A stretch of 64,000 bases of DNA from Streptomyces roseofulvus (GCF_039534915.1 NZ_BAAAWE010000001.1:620001-684000), one strand, 5' to 3'. Numbered from the stretch's first letter, positions 54,621-63,571 are shown. Translations and numbers: made by a program. Notes: generated from the sequence alone by a model not told the origin.

Positions 54621-54965
54621 ATGAGCGAGCAGACCACCGCCACCCCCGTCGTCCGTCGCGTCGACGCCCGCCACCGCTACGAGATCCTCGTCGACGACCG
54701 GCGCGCCGGCCTGACCGCGTACCGCGACCGCGACGACCGGCGGGTCTTCTTCCACACCGAGATCGACGACGCCTACGCCGGCCAGGGGCTCGCCTCGGTC
54801 CTCGTCGAGCAGGCGCTGACCGACGTCCGCGCCTCCGGCCTGCGGATCGTCCCCGTCTGCCCGTACGTCGCCAAGTTCCTGAAGAAGCACACCGAGTTCG
54901 CGGACATCACCGACCCGGTCACCCCCGAGGTCCTCAGCTGGCTGGACGCCCAGTTGGGGCGCTGA
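54621..54965 (+). CDS. YjdJ-type GNAT-fold N-acetyltransferase
   Basis: This 114-residue small acetyltransferase-like protein has RYEILVDDRRAGLTAYRD, FFHTEIDDAYAGQGLASVLV (acetyl-CoA loop) and VCPYVAKFLKKHTEF, the signature of the compact PF14542-type family. Relatives are uncharacterised single-domain GNAT proteins. GGAAGGACCCTC precedes ATG 54621, 31 bases after pirin, so the two are probably co-transcribed. The substrate is unknown. Confidence 0.88.
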   Translation: MSEQTTATPVVRRVDARHRYEILVDDRRAGLTAYRDRDDRRVFFHTEIDDAYAGQGLASVLVEQALTDVRASGLRIVPVCPYVAKFLKKHTEFADITDPVTPEVLSWLDAQLGR

Positions 54966-55028
54966 CGCCCGGGGCCCGCACGGAGCGTAGAGTACGCGGG
55001 GGCGCGGCGCGATCACGAGGAGTCCGTC

Positions 55029-55601
55029 TTGACCTCGGTCAGCCTTGAGCACGCCACCGTCCCCGCCGACACCGGCGAGGTCACCCTCCTGATAGCCCGC
55101 CGGGTGGACCCCGGCCACGAAGCCGCCTTCGAACGGTGGGCGCAGGGGATCCTCGCCACCGCCGCGACCTTCCCGGGCCACCTCGGACACGGGCTCTTCC
55201 GCTCCTCCGGCGGCGCGGCGCCCTGGTTCCTCGTCCACCGGTTCCGGGACGCGGAGGCGTGCCGGACCTGGCAGGAGTCACCCGAGCGGGCCGCCTGGTT
55301 CGCCGACTGCGCCGGGCACCACCACACCGAGATCGCCCGGCGGAAGCTGACCGGCATGGAGACCTGGTTCGCCGAGCCGGGCTCCACCCGGCCCGCGCCG
55401 CCCCGCTGGAAGATGGCGGTCGGCGCGACCCTCGCGATCTATCCGATCTCCGTCCTCGGCGGCCTCTTCCTCCTCCCCCACCTCACCGCCCTGCCCCTCC
55501 TCCTCAGCAGCGCGGTCACCGCCGTCGTCTTCAACGTCCTGATGACGTACGTGGCGATGCCGGCCGTCAGCAGACTGCTGCGCGGCTGGCTCACCCCGTA
55601 G
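55029..55601 (+). CDS. antibiotic biosynthesis monooxygenase (ABM) domain membrane protein
   Basis: This 190-residue protein has an N-terminal ferredoxin-like ABM fold (residues 15-110: EVTLLIARRVDPGHEAAFER, PGHLGHGLFR, WFLVHRFRDAEA) and two C-terminal transmembrane helices (about 129-151 and 155-178). Proteins of this form are common in actinobacteria and lack known function; some ABM enzymes oxidise aromatic polyketides without cofactor. TTG 55029 is supported by GAGGAG six bases upstream. The convergent glycosyltransferase ends five bases beyond the stop. Confidence 0.85.
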   Translation: MTSVSLEHATVPADTGEVTLLIARRVDPGHEAAFERWAQGILATAATFPGHLGHGLFRSSGGAAPWFLVHRFRDAEACRTWQESPERAAWFADCAGHHHTEIARRKLTGMETWFAEPGSTRPAPPRWKMAVGATLAIYPISVLGGLFLLPHLTALPLLLSSAVTAVVFNVLMTYVAMPAVSRLLRGWLTP

Positions 55602-55606
55602 AGCCC

Positions 55607-56836
55607 CTACGGTCGGCGCGCGAGCCGGTCGAGCGCGGCGAGGACCGGGGCGACGCCGTCCTCCTCGGCCAGGCGGTCGGCCAGCACGCGGGCGCGGGCG
55701 CGGTGGGAGCCGTCCTCCGTGGCCCGGCGCAGGGCCCCGGCCAGGGCCGTGGAGGTGAGGCGGCGCAGCGGCAGCACGCCCGGAGCGGTGCCGAGCGCGG
55801 TGAGCCGCGAGCCCCAGAACGCCGCGTCGAACTGGACCGGCACCGGTACGGAGGGCACCCCGGCCCGCAGGACGGCGCCGGTCGTGCCCGCTCCCGCGTG
55901 GTGGACGACGGCGGCCGTCCGGGGGAAGAGGAGGGAGTGCGGCACCTCGTCGACGGTCAGGATGTCGTCGCCGTCCCGGGCGCCGAGTCCGGCCCAGCCG
56001 CGCTGGACGATGCCGCGCACCCCGGCCGCGCGCAGGGCGGTGACGATCTCGCGGCTCACCCGCCCGGGATCGGGGACGGTGGCGCTGCCCAGGCCGACGA
56101 AGACGGGTGGCGGCCCGGCGGCGAGGAAGTCCTCCAGTTCCGGCGAGAGCCGCCCCGTCCGGTGGGGCCACCAGTACCCGGCCACCTGGAGTTCGGCCGG
56201 CCAGTCCCGGGGCCGGGGGACGACGAGCTCGCTGTAGCCGTGCAGCACCGGCCGCGGCCCCCGCGAGCGCCGTGCCGTCTCGATGCCGTGCCGCCGTCGC
56301 AGGGACCGTACGGCGTCGAAGAACAGCAGCTCCACCGACGTCGTGACGGCCCGCCCGCTGAGCCGGTTCCCCACGCGGCCGAGGGGCCGGGCCCCCAGGA
56401 CCGGGGCGGGGAAGTCGCCGGTCGGGTGGAGCGGCTGGAGGTGCAGTCCGAGGGCGGGGACCGACAGACCGTCGGCGAGGGCGTGTCCGAGCGGGCCCAG
56501 TGACCCGCCGACCAGCAGGACCTCGCCCTCCCGCGCCGCCTCGACGAGGGCCGCCGTCATCTCGTCGGCCACCTGCCGGGCCATGGACGCCAGCCGTACG
56601 AGCTTCCCGGCGCCGGTCCGCGCGTCGTGCAGCCGTCTGCCCCGCGCGGAGTGCAGCTCGGCACGGGGGTCCACCGGCAGCGGATGGAACCGCACCCCCG
56701 AACCCGCCACCAACGGCTCGAAGATCCCGTGCGTGGCCAGCGTCACCTCATGCCCGGCCCGCACGAGACCGGCCCCGAGTCCCGTGTACGGCGCGACGTC
56801 GCCGCGCGATCCCGCCGTCATCATCACGATGCGCAC
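55607..56836 (-). CDS. GT1-family (UGT/MGT-type) glycosyltransferase
   Basis: This 409-residue GT-B enzyme has an N-terminal acceptor domain starting RIVMMTAGSRGDVAPYTGLG, as in sterol- and macrolide-glycosylating members, and a C-terminal donor domain with FVGLGSATVPDP and the signature VHHAGAGTTGAVLRAGVPSV (nucleotide-sugar site). I chose GTG 56836 at the conserved first strand; ATG 56881 would add 15 unconserved residues. It likely transfers a sugar to a lipid or small molecule, for example for self-protection, but no biosynthetic cluster lies nearby. Confidence 0.87.
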   Translation of the reverse strand: MRIVMMTAGSRGDVAPYTGLGAGLVRAGHEVTLATHGIFEPLVAGSGVRFHPLPVDPRAELHSARGRRLHDARTGAGKLVRLASMARQVADEMTAALVEAAREGEVLLVGGSLGPLGHALADGLSVPALGLHLQPLHPTGDFPAPVLGARPLGRVGNRLSGRAVTTSVELLFFDAVRSLRRRHGIETARRSRGPRPVLHGYSELVVPRPRDWPAELQVAGYWWPHRTGRLSPELEDFLAAGPPPVFVGLGSATVPDPGRVSREIVTALRAAGVRGIVQRGWAGLGARDGDDILTVDEVPHSLLFPRTAAVVHHAGAGTTGAVLRAGVPSVPVPVQFDAAFWGSRLTALGTAPGVLPLRRLTSTALAGALRRATEDGSHRARARVLADRLAEEDGVAPVLAALDRLARRP

Positions 56837-57025
56837 ACCGCCCAGTGTGCCCCACCGGGCGGCGGCGCCCCAGGAGACCACGCGTCCCGGTCGGCGCCGG
56901 CCGGCCGGGACGCGGGCCCTTTTCGCGGCGGATCCCGGCCGACGTGCGCACGGCGGCCGTCACCGCCGTGGCGGATGCGCTAGGAAGGGAACACGACATC
57001 CGCACCCGTCCCGGAGGGAGCCACC

Positions 57026-57430
57026 ATGTCCGCCGAACTCAGCGACAGGCTCAAGGAACTGCTCGACGGCCCCGTCTTCGTCTCCGTGTCCACCATCCAG
57101 CCCGACGGAAGCCCGCAGGCGTCCCCGGTCTGGGTGAAGCGCGACGGTCACGACATCCTGTTCTCGACCACGGTCGGGCGGCGCAAGGAGCTGAACCTGC
57201 GCCGTGACCCGCGTGTCACCGTGCTGCTCCAGCCCTTCGACTCCCCGTACGAGTACGCGGAGATCCGCGGCACCGCGCACATCACCACGGAGGGGGGCCA
57301 GGAGCTGATCGACGAGCTGTCGATGAAGTACAGCGGCAAGGCGTACCGCGACTTCAACCCGGCCTCGGTCCACGACGCCCAGCGCGTGGTCGTCCGGGTC
57401 ACTCCGCGGAAGGTCGTCGGCCGGCTCTGA
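57026..57430 (+). CDS. PPOX-class F420-dependent (split-barrel) oxidoreductase
   Basis: This 134-residue split beta-barrel protein has PVFVSVSTIQPDGSPQASPV, FSTTVGRRKELNLRRDPRV and YAEIRGTAHITTEGG, typical of the PPOX/FDOR-B class that uses F420 or FMN. The short length and Arg/Lys pattern favour F420, but cofactor identity cannot be proved from sequence. GGAGGGAGCCACC precedes ATG 57026. It stands alone between divergent and convergent neighbours. Confidence 0.88.
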   Translation: MSAELSDRLKELLDGPVFVSVSTIQPDGSPQASPVWVKRDGHDILFSTTVGRRKELNLRRDPRVTVLLQPFDSPYEYAEIRGTAHITTEGGQELIDELSMKYSGKAYRDFNPASVHDAQRVVVRVTPRKVVGRL

Positions 57431-57514
57431 GCGGCACCGGGGCCGAACCGCCCGGCCCGGGCCGGCCGCGACGCCCTCACGCGTCGCGGGCCGCCCGGCC
57501 GGGCACCGCCCCGT

Positions 57515-58927
57515 TCAGTCGCAGCAGTCGCAGCAGCACTTGCACGGGTTGCAGCAGCCGTCGCCCGAGCCACCGCCGCAGCCGCCGGATCCGCCCGAAC
57601 CACCGGAGCCACCGGAACCGCCCGAGCCGCCCCAGCCGCCGGAGCCCCCCGAGCCGCCGGAACCTCCGGAGCCGTTCCCGCCTCCGCCCCAACCGCCCTG
57701 CGAGCCGCCCGAGTTGCCGCCGCCACCCCGGCCGCCGAACCAGCCGTCGCCGCCGGAGCCGCCGTGGTTCGAACCGCCGTCGGCGAGGGGGTCGTCCGGG
57801 CCGGAGTCGTCGGCGCAGCCGCAGCAGCTGAAGCACAGGCGGCAGTCGGCGCACAGCCGGCGCCACTCGCGGCACCGCCGGCATTCGCCCTCCGGCGGCC
57901 GGCCGGACGCCAGCGACGGACCGTCCGGCGCCGCGCCCGTGACGGCCCCGACTCCGCAGGCCGCGTCGGTGGCGGTCCGCGCGGTCGGGTCCGCCGCCGT
58001 GCGGCGCTCCCCCAGCCAGGGCAGCACGCGCCGCAGGCCGGGCTCCGGGCGGCGGTGCCTGTGGTGCCGGTGCCGGGGGTCGAAGGCGCGGTCGACGGCA
58101 CGCTCCAACTCGCCGCCCAGCAGCGTGTGGACCAGCCGGCCGTCGACGAACTCGGCGTCGGACAGAGCGAGTCGGATGCCGTGGACGGCGTCGTCGCAGA
58201 GCCGGCGCACCTCGGCCCGGCCCGCGCCGGTCACCGCGATCGGGTTCCACGTGCCCGACGCCGCGTCCGCGTCCAGGTCCTCCACCGCGTCGAGGAGATG
58301 CGCCAGGCGGCCGAAGAGCCGGCCGGCCTCCGCCAACGGTGCGGCGTTGCCGGGGCGGCCGGTGAGCACGGCGGTGTACGAGAAGGCGGCGGCCGTCGCC
58401 GTCTCGGTGGGCTCGGTCACCGTGAGCAGCGAGCCGCCGAGGCCGGTCGACCGCTCGATGTCCGCCTGGCGTTCGACCGCGTCGAGCAGCACCGCCGTGT
58501 CGAAGCCGAGCCGTTGTCCGCCGGCCGCGCCCGCGCGGTCCCAGCCGCGGGCGACCCGGCGTGCCGCCAGCGCCACCGGGCGGCGCGCCACCAGGCCGTC
58601 GCCGTCGGCGACGTGGTCGCGTATCTTGGCCGTGGCCAGCACCAGGGAGACGGTCGCGGCGAGCCGCGCGCCCTCCCCCTGGGCCACGTCCGCCGACCGC
58701 ATCCCGCGCAGCGGGCACGGTCCGGCGCCGCGCCGCCAGTCCCCGGAGCGCTCCGACTGCGCCTCGGTGAGCACCGAGACGATGAGGCCGTCGTAGTTGG
58801 TGGCCACGCGCGCGAACTGCCCGTACTCGCCGCGCAGGGCCAGGCACAGCCCGCAGAGGTGCGCCATCCACTCGGTACGCAAGCCCTCGCCGAGGCGATG
58901 GCGGCATGGCCTGATGATTCCGAACAC
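57515..58927 (-). CDS. DUF5685 protein with Gly/Ser-rich linker and Cys-rich tail
   Basis: This 470-residue protein belongs to DUF5685, seen in Streptomyces and relatives without known function. The N-terminal 300 residues are helical and hold conserved cysteines (PCRHRLGEGLRTEWMAHLCG, GPCPLRGM). They are followed by a Cys-rich stretch (CRRCREWRRLCADCRLCFSC) near 370-395, a Gly/Ser-rich segment of about 60 residues, and a final tail with eight cysteines in the last 13 residues. The cysteine clusters suggest metal binding. I chose GTG 58927 with GGGGGAG seven bases upstream and the family-typical VFGIIRPC start. Location and function are unknown. Confidence 0.78.
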   Translation of the reverse strand: MFGIIRPCRHRLGEGLRTEWMAHLCGLCLALRGEYGQFARVATNYDGLIVSVLTEAQSERSGDWRRGAGPCPLRGMRSADVAQGEGARLAATVSLVLATAKIRDHVADGDGLVARRPVALAARRVARGWDRAGAAGGQRLGFDTAVLLDAVERQADIERSTGLGGSLLTVTEPTETATAAAFSYTAVLTGRPGNAAPLAEAGRLFGRLAHLLDAVEDLDADAASGTWNPIAVTGAGRAEVRRLCDDAVHGIRLALSDAEFVDGRLVHTLLGGELERAVDRAFDPRHRHHRHRRPEPGLRRVLPWLGERRTAADPTARTATDAACGVGAVTGAAPDGPSLASGRPPEGECRRCREWRRLCADCRLCFSCCGCADDSGPDDPLADGGSNHGGSGGDGWFGGRGGGGNSGGSQGGWGGGGNGSGGSGGSGGSGGWGGSGGSGGSGGSGGSGGCGGGSGDGCCNPCKCCCDCCD

Positions 58928-59156
58928 CGGTGTTCTCCCCCGTAGGACGTGAGTTGCGGTCGCGCCTGACGTCAACCGTGGGTGACGCGACGCGCGGCCG
59001 TCATCCTAGAGGGTGCCTCGCGAGGAGGGCCCGGCGCGACGAGCAGCCCGCCCTGCGGCGGCAGTTCGGCGTCCGCCCCCGAGCTGCGACCACCCCGGAA
59101 CGACGGATGGTATGGACCTGACAAGTCGGGGCCGCTAGCGTGTGCGTGCGCTCGCT

Positions 59157-59170
59157 TGAGAGCGCTCTCA
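59157..59170. promoter_or_regulatory. 14-bp palindrome TGAGAGCGCTCTCA, LacI-type operator candidate
   Basis: This perfect palindrome lies 31 bases before the protease start and differs by one symmetrical base pair from the CebR operator TGGGAGCGCTCCCA of Streptomyces. It follows a TAGCGT -10 box (59136-59141), so a bound LacI-family repressor would block transcription. Confidence 0.65.
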
Positions 59171-59201
59171 CGCGTTCCGCTCCCCCACACCTGGAGGTCC
59201 C

Positions 59202-60359
59202 GTGAAACGCACCACCCCCCTGCGCGCCACGCTCGCCGCCGCCCTTCTCCTGACGGTCGGCCTGGGCGCCGCCCAGGCCGGCTCGGCGAGCGCCGCCCCG
59301 GCCCCCGAACCCACCGCCGCGGCGCCGGCCGCCTCGGCCGGGCTGCTCGACGCGATGCGCCGCGACCTCGGGCTCACCGCGGCCCAGGCCGAGCAGCGGC
59401 TGCGGGCCGAGAAGACCGCCGTCGCGGTGGAGAAGACCGCCCGGGAACGCGCCGGCGCGGCGTACGCCGGCGCGTGGTTCGACCCGGCGGCCGGCCGGCT
59501 CGTCGTCGCGGTGACCGACCGTGCCGAGGAGGCGGAGATCCGGGCCCTGGGCGCCGACACCCGGCTGGTCCGGCACAGCGCCGCCGCCCTGGACCGCGCC
59601 AAGGCCCGCCTGGACGGGCAGGGCGCACCCGCCGGAGTGGCCGGCTGGCACGTCGACCCGAAGGCCAACAGCGTGGTCGTCGACGTCGTGCGCGCCGAGC
59701 GGCACTCCCCCGCCGTCCGTGCCTTCCTGGACCGGGCGCGGGCCGGCGGGCTCGTCACCGTCGCCGAGACGGCGCAGGCGCCCCGTACGTACGCGGCCGG
59801 CACGGTCGGCGGCGATCCCTACTACACGGGCAACGTCCGCTGCTCGATCGGCTTCTCCGTGCACGGCGGCTTCGTGACGGCCGGGCACTGCGGACGGGCC
59901 GGGGCGGCGGTGCGCGGCTGGGACGGCTCCGCGATGGGCACCTTCCAGGGCTCGTCGTTCCCGGGCGACGACTACGCGTACGTCTCGATCCACAGCGGCT
60001 GGTGGACCGTGCCGGTGGTGCTCGGCTGGGGCACGATCCCCGACCAGCTGGTACGCGGCTCGGCCGAGGCCCCGGTGGGCGCCTCGATCTGCCGCTCCGG
60101 CTCGACGACGCACTGGCACTGCGGCACGGTCCTGGCCAAGAACGAGACGGTCAACTACAGCCAGGGCGCGGTGTACCAGATGACCAAGACGAGCGTCTGC
60201 GCCGAGGGCGGCGACTCCGGCGGCTCGTTCCTCAGCGGCGACCAGGCCCAGGGCGTCACCTCCGGCGGCTGGGGCAACTGCTCCAGCGGCGGCCAGACGT
60301 GGTTCCAGCCGGTCAACGAGATCCTGAACCGCTACGGCCTCCGCCTCCACACCGCCTGA
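59202..60359 (+). CDS. secreted chymotrypsin-family protease (streptogrisin-like)
   Basis: This 385-residue S1E serine protease has a signal peptide (about 1-32), an alpha-lytic-protease-type pro-region (about 33-197) and a mature domain from about residue 198. The triad is His229 (TAGHC), Asp257 (FPGDDYAYV) and Ser339 (GGDSGGS). Cys214/Cys230 and Cys297/Cys307 fit the family disulphides. Streptogrisins degrade proteins outside the cell and need the pro-region for folding. GGAGG precedes ATG 59202. A LacI-type palindrome in the leader suggests catabolite or sugar-responsive control. It appears monocistronic. Confidence 0.93.
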   Translation: MKRTTPLRATLAAALLLTVGLGAAQAGSASAAPAPEPTAAAPAASAGLLDAMRRDLGLTAAQAEQRLRAEKTAVAVEKTARERAGAAYAGAWFDPAAGRLVVAVTDRAEEAEIRALGADTRLVRHSAAALDRAKARLDGQGAPAGVAGWHVDPKANSVVVDVVRAERHSPAVRAFLDRARAGGLVTVAETAQAPRTYAAGTVGGDPYYTGNVRCSIGFSVHGGFVTAGHCGRAGAAVRGWDGSAMGTFQGSSFPGDDYAYVSIHSGWWTVPVVLGWGTIPDQLVRGSAEAPVGASICRSGSTTHWHCGTVLAKNETVNYSQGAVYQMTKTSVCAEGGDSGGSFLSGDQAQGVTSGGWGNCSSGGQTWFQPVNEILNRYGLRLHTA

Positions 60360-60607
60360 GCCCGCCCCGGCGCCGCGGTCCCGGGCCCGGATGCCTCCCG
60401 CCCTACGACGCGGCGGGGCGACGGGGCGACCGGGTGACCGGCTGACCCCACGGCGGGACCCCGTCCCCGCGCGGGGCGCCCTCCGGCCGCGCATGCTCGA
60501 AGCATGAGCGAGGAGGTCGCCCCGGTGGAGCGGACGGCCCGCGCCCCTGGCGCCGGGCCGCGCGCCGGGCGCGGGAGCGCGGCGCCCCCGGCGGGAGAGG
60601 TGCCGCG

Positions 60608-61513
60608 ATGACCTGGATCGTGACGCCGCTGGGGGCGCTGCTCGTGCTGTTCGTCCTCCGTGACCTCTTCCACACGCTCTGGCACCCGACCCGGCACGGC
60701 GGGCTGAGCCGGCTGGTGATGCGGGCGGTGTGGCGCGTGTCCGCCCACCGGGGCGCGCGGTGGCGCCCCGCCGGGCTGGCGGGCCCGCTCGGCATGATCG
60801 CGGTGCTCGCCGTCTGGGCGGTGACGGTGGCCGTGGGGTGGGCGCTCGTCTACTGGCCGCACATGCCGGACGACTTCTCGTACGCGACCGGGCTCGATCC
60901 GGGCGAGCACGCGGGCCCGGTGGACGCCCTGTACGTCTCCCTGGTCACCCTGGCGACGCTGGGCCTCGGCGACATCGCGCCGACCGCGGGCTGGCTGCGG
61001 GTGCTGGCGCCCCTGGAGGCCCTGGTGGGCTTCGTGCTCCTGTCGGCGACCGTCGCCTGGATCCTGGGCATCTACCCCGCCCTCGCCCGCCGCAGGACCC
61101 TGGCCCTGCGGCTGTCCCACGTCCGCCGCAGCCGGGTCGGCGCCGGGGCCCTCGACTCCGACGGCGGAGCGGCGCTCCTCGACGGGCTCGCCGCCGCCCT
61201 CTCCACCACGACCGTCGACTTCATGCAGTACGCGGAGTCGTACTACTTCCACGACGGCGACGAGAACACGGCCCTGCCCCGCCAGCTCGGCTACGCCCTC
61301 GACCTCGCCGACCGCGCCGACGAGGCCGGCCATCCGGACGTCCGGCTCTCCGGCGCGGTGCTGCGCACGGCCCTCGACGACCTGGCGGCGGCGCTCGACG
61401 AACGGTTCCTGCGCACCGGCGAGGGGACCGAACGGGTCTTCGCCGCCTACGCCGACGACCACGGCCACCCGTGGGGGCCGGACCGCCGGGCCGACGGCGA
61501 CGAAGGAACCTGA
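60608..61513 (+). CDS. two-helix ion channel of the potassium channel superfamily
   Basis: This 301-residue membrane protein has helices at about 4-20, 62-83 and 132-158, with a pore loop between the last two. The filter region reads TLATLGLGD (114-122), where potassium channels have T-V-G-Y-G-D; here Leu replaces Val and Tyr. The rest (160-301) is a soluble helical domain. Selectivity may therefore differ from classic potassium channels. GGAGAGGTGCCGCG precedes ATG 60608. It is probably independent of the methyltransferase that follows after 61 bases. Confidence 0.83.
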   Translation: MTWIVTPLGALLVLFVLRDLFHTLWHPTRHGGLSRLVMRAVWRVSAHRGARWRPAGLAGPLGMIAVLAVWAVTVAVGWALVYWPHMPDDFSYATGLDPGEHAGPVDALYVSLVTLATLGLGDIAPTAGWLRVLAPLEALVGFVLLSATVAWILGIYPALARRRTLALRLSHVRRSRVGAGALDSDGGAALLDGLAAALSTTTVDFMQYAESYYFHDGDENTALPRQLGYALDLADRADEAGHPDVRLSGAVLRTALDDLAAALDERFLRTGEGTERVFAAYADDHGHPWGPDRRADGDEGT

Positions 61514-61561
61514 GAGGACCGCTCTCGGCGAACGGCGCCCCGGACTGTCGGTGCCGGGGAC

Positions 61562-61567
61562 TAGGGT
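61562..61567 (+). promoter_or_regulatory. -10 element of a probable leaderless methyltransferase promoter
   Basis: TAGGGT ends seven bases before ATG 61575, the same geometry as the litR -10 box, and no ribosome site precedes the ATG. A leaderless transcript is likely. Confidence 0.5.
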
Positions 61568-61574
61568 CGCCCGC

Positions 61575-62225
61575 ATGGCCGAGCCCACCTTTCTGACCGC
61601 CGTCCGCGCGTCGTACGACACGGTCGCCGCCGCCTACGTCGAGCGCATCCCGCCACCGGCGGCGCTGGATCCGCTGTCGCGCGCGATGCTGGCGGCGTTC
61701 GCCGAACTGGCGCGGACCGCCGGTCTCGGGCCGGTCGCGGACGTGGGATGCGGTCCGGGACGGATCACGGCGCACCTCGCCGGGCTGGGGGTGCCCGCCT
61801 TCGGCGTCGACCTGTCGCCGAAGATGATCGAGCTGGCCCGCCAGGCCCATCCGGGACTGCGGTTCGCGGAGGGCTCGATGACCGCGCTGGAGACGGGGGA
61901 CGACGAGCTGGGCGGGATCCTGGCCTGGTACTCCACCCACCACACGCCGCCGGAGTGGCTGCCGCGGGTGTTCGCCGAGTTCCGTCGCGTGCTCGCGCCG
62001 GGCGCGCACCTGTTGTGGGGGGACTACGTCGGCGACGAGCGGCTGCGGCCGACCCAGGGCTACGGCCGACCGGTCTCCTACGAGTCGTACCTCCTGCCCC
62101 TGGACCGCGTGGCCGGGCTGCTGGAGCAGGCCGGGCTCGTCGTCACCGCGAAGCTGGAGCAGGAGCCCGGCGGGCGGGCGAACCGGCCGCACGCCTGCCT
62201 GCTGGCCCGCAAGCCCGTCCCGTAG
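61575..62225 (+). CDS. class I SAM-dependent methyltransferase
   Basis: This 216-residue methyltransferase has motif I VADVGCGPGRITAHL, acidic loop FGVDLSPKMIELAR, motif II GILAWYSTHHTPPEW and a Rossmann-fold remainder (HLLWGDYVGDERL). It should transfer a methyl group from S-adenosylmethionine to an unknown small molecule. I chose ATG 61575 on the basis of the leaderless -10 box; an upstream in-frame ATG 61551 adds eight residues. It stands between the channel gene and a convergent regulator. Confidence 0.9.
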   Translation: MAEPTFLTAVRASYDTVAAAYVERIPPPAALDPLSRAMLAAFAELARTAGLGPVADVGCGPGRITAHLAGLGVPAFGVDLSPKMIELARQAHPGLRFAEGSMTALETGDDELGGILAWYSTHHTPPEWLPRVFAEFRRVLAPGAHLLWGDYVGDERLRPTQGYGRPVSYESYLLPLDRVAGLLEQAGLVVTAKLEQEPGGRANRPHACLLARKPVP

Positions 62226-62237
62226 GCCGTCCGGCCT

Positions 62238-62260
62238 CCGGTCCCGGAGACGGGAACCGG
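62238..62260. terminator. imperfect stem-loop after the methyltransferase gene
   Basis: CCGGT-CCCG pairs with CGGGAACCGG around GAGA, with one bulged base. It begins 13 bases after the methyltransferase stop and probably ends that transcript. The rest of the gap to 62446 shows nothing else. Confidence 0.45.
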
Positions 62261-62446
62261 GCTGCTCGCCCGGGACCTCGTCCGCGCCACGCCCTCGCGG
62301 GAGAAGGACCGGGAGGGGGCGGGGGTCCGGTGATCCCCACCGTCGCCCTGAACGCCGCGCGCGACGTCACGTACCGCCCGGACCGGCCGCGGCCCGGCAC
62401 GTCCCTCCGGGTGCGCGAGTTCCCGGCGGGCTGGGCACCGCCCCGC

Positions 62447-63571
62447 TCACCCCGCCGGCACCGCCGGCGGCAGGCCGCCGCAGGAGGCGCGGACGGTGAT
62501 GGCGGGGCGCAGCAGGACCTGGCGGCGGGGCCGGTCCGGGTGCGTCAGCCGGTGCAGCAGCAGTTCCGCCGCCGTGCGGCCCAGCTGGTGTTTGGGCGGC
62601 GCCACGGCGGTCAGCGGGATCTCGGCCAGGTCGGCGATCTCGTCGTCGTAGGCGACCAGCGCCAGGTCGTCGGGGACCGCGAGGCCGGCACGCCGGGCGG
62701 CGGCGGCGAGCAGCGCCGCCTGCCGGTCGCCGAAGCACAGCGCGGCCGTGGCGCCCGCCGCCCGCAGCCGCTCCAGGCAGCGGTCGGCGGCGGCCGGGCT
62801 CCACTCCTGGAGGGCGGCGCTGAACTCGACCGCACGGCAGTCGAGTTCGCGTACGGCCTGACGGAAGCCGGTGGTCACCGGCTCGGCGGTCGGGCTGGGG
62901 GCCCGGAGCACCAGGCCGACGGCCCGGTGGCCGAGGCGGGCGAGGTGGTGGACGGCGTCGTAGCCGCCGGCCTCGTGGTGGGTGCAGACGTTCTCGGTGG
63001 TGTCGCCCGGCGTGCCGCCGCGCCGCTCGATGAGGACGGCGGGGACGCGCAGTCCGGCCAGCCGGCGCAGGTGGGCCTCGGGGTGGTCGAGACCGATCAG
63101 GGTGGGGACCAGCAGCAGACCGTCGACGCCGGAGTCGAGCATCTCCTCCAGGGCGCGGAGTTCGCGTGCCCGGTCGTAGCCGGAGCAGACGATCGCGAGG
63201 CGTGCGCCCGCCGCCGTGACCTCCTCCTCGATGCCCGCCAGGACGCGTGGGTAGTAGAAGGCGGTGTCGGGCACGATGACCCCGATCCGTGCCGCGCTGC
63301 TCGGCCTGGACTCCGGGGCGAGGACGTAGGTGCCCGAGCCCTGGCGGCGTACGACGAGTTCCTCGGCGACCAGGTCGTCGACGGCCCGGCGCACGGTGCT
63401 GACGGAGGCCGCGTTCGCCCGCGCGAGTTCCTGCTCGGTGGGCAGCCGGCTCCCGGGCGGCCAGACGCCGTCGGCGATCTCCCTGCGCAGCCGGTCGGCC
63501 AGCCGCCGGAATTTCAGCTCCCTGCCGCCTCGCCCGCCGGGCTCCGCCCCGTGCCGCGTCGCGCCCGTCAT
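62447..63571 (-). CDS. GntR-type HTH with LacI-type sensor, sugar-responsive regulator
   Basis: This 374-residue regulator pairs an N-terminal GntR winged helix (about 18-85: ADRLRREIADGVWPPGSRLP, SVSTVRRAVDDLVAEELVVR) with a LacI/PurR periplasmic-binding-like domain (about 105-360), the AraR layout. It should bind a sugar or nucleoside and repress nearby genes. I chose ATG 63571 with GGGAG upstream; GTG 63577 adds two residues. It is divergent from a Tat-exported protein gene, and an imperfect inverted repeat lies in the gap. Targets are probably the divergent gene and itself; the ligand is unknown. Confidence 0.88.
   Translation of the reverse strand: MTGATRHGAEPGGRGGRELKFRRLADRLRREIADGVWPPGSRLPTEQELARANAASVSTVRRAVDDLVAEELVVRRQGSGTYVLAPESRPSSAARIGVIVPDTAFYYPRVLAGIEEEVTAAGARLAIVCSGYDRARELRALEEMLDSGVDGLLLVPTLIGLDHPEAHLRRLAGLRVPAVLIERRGGTPGDTTENVCTHHEAGGYDAVHHLARLGHRAVGLVLRAPSPTAEPVTTGFRQAVRELDCRAVEFSAALQEWSPAAADRCLERLRAAGATAALCFGDRQAALLAAAARRAGLAVPDDLALVAYDDEIADLAEIPLTAVAPPKHQLGRTAAELLLHRLTHPDRPRRQVLLRPAITVRASCGGLPPAVPAG

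Noticed and set aside
57540..57760. Low-complexity tandem-repeat-like DNA
   Set aside because: It encodes the Gly/Ser-rich linker of the DUF5685 protein and is not an independent repeat element or CRISPR array.
60504..60611. 35-codon ORF ending in an ATGA overlap with the ion channel gene
   Set aside because: It has no ribosome site, the channel has its own good one, and the composition (Arg, Pro, Ala, Gly) is what chance gives in GC-rich DNA.
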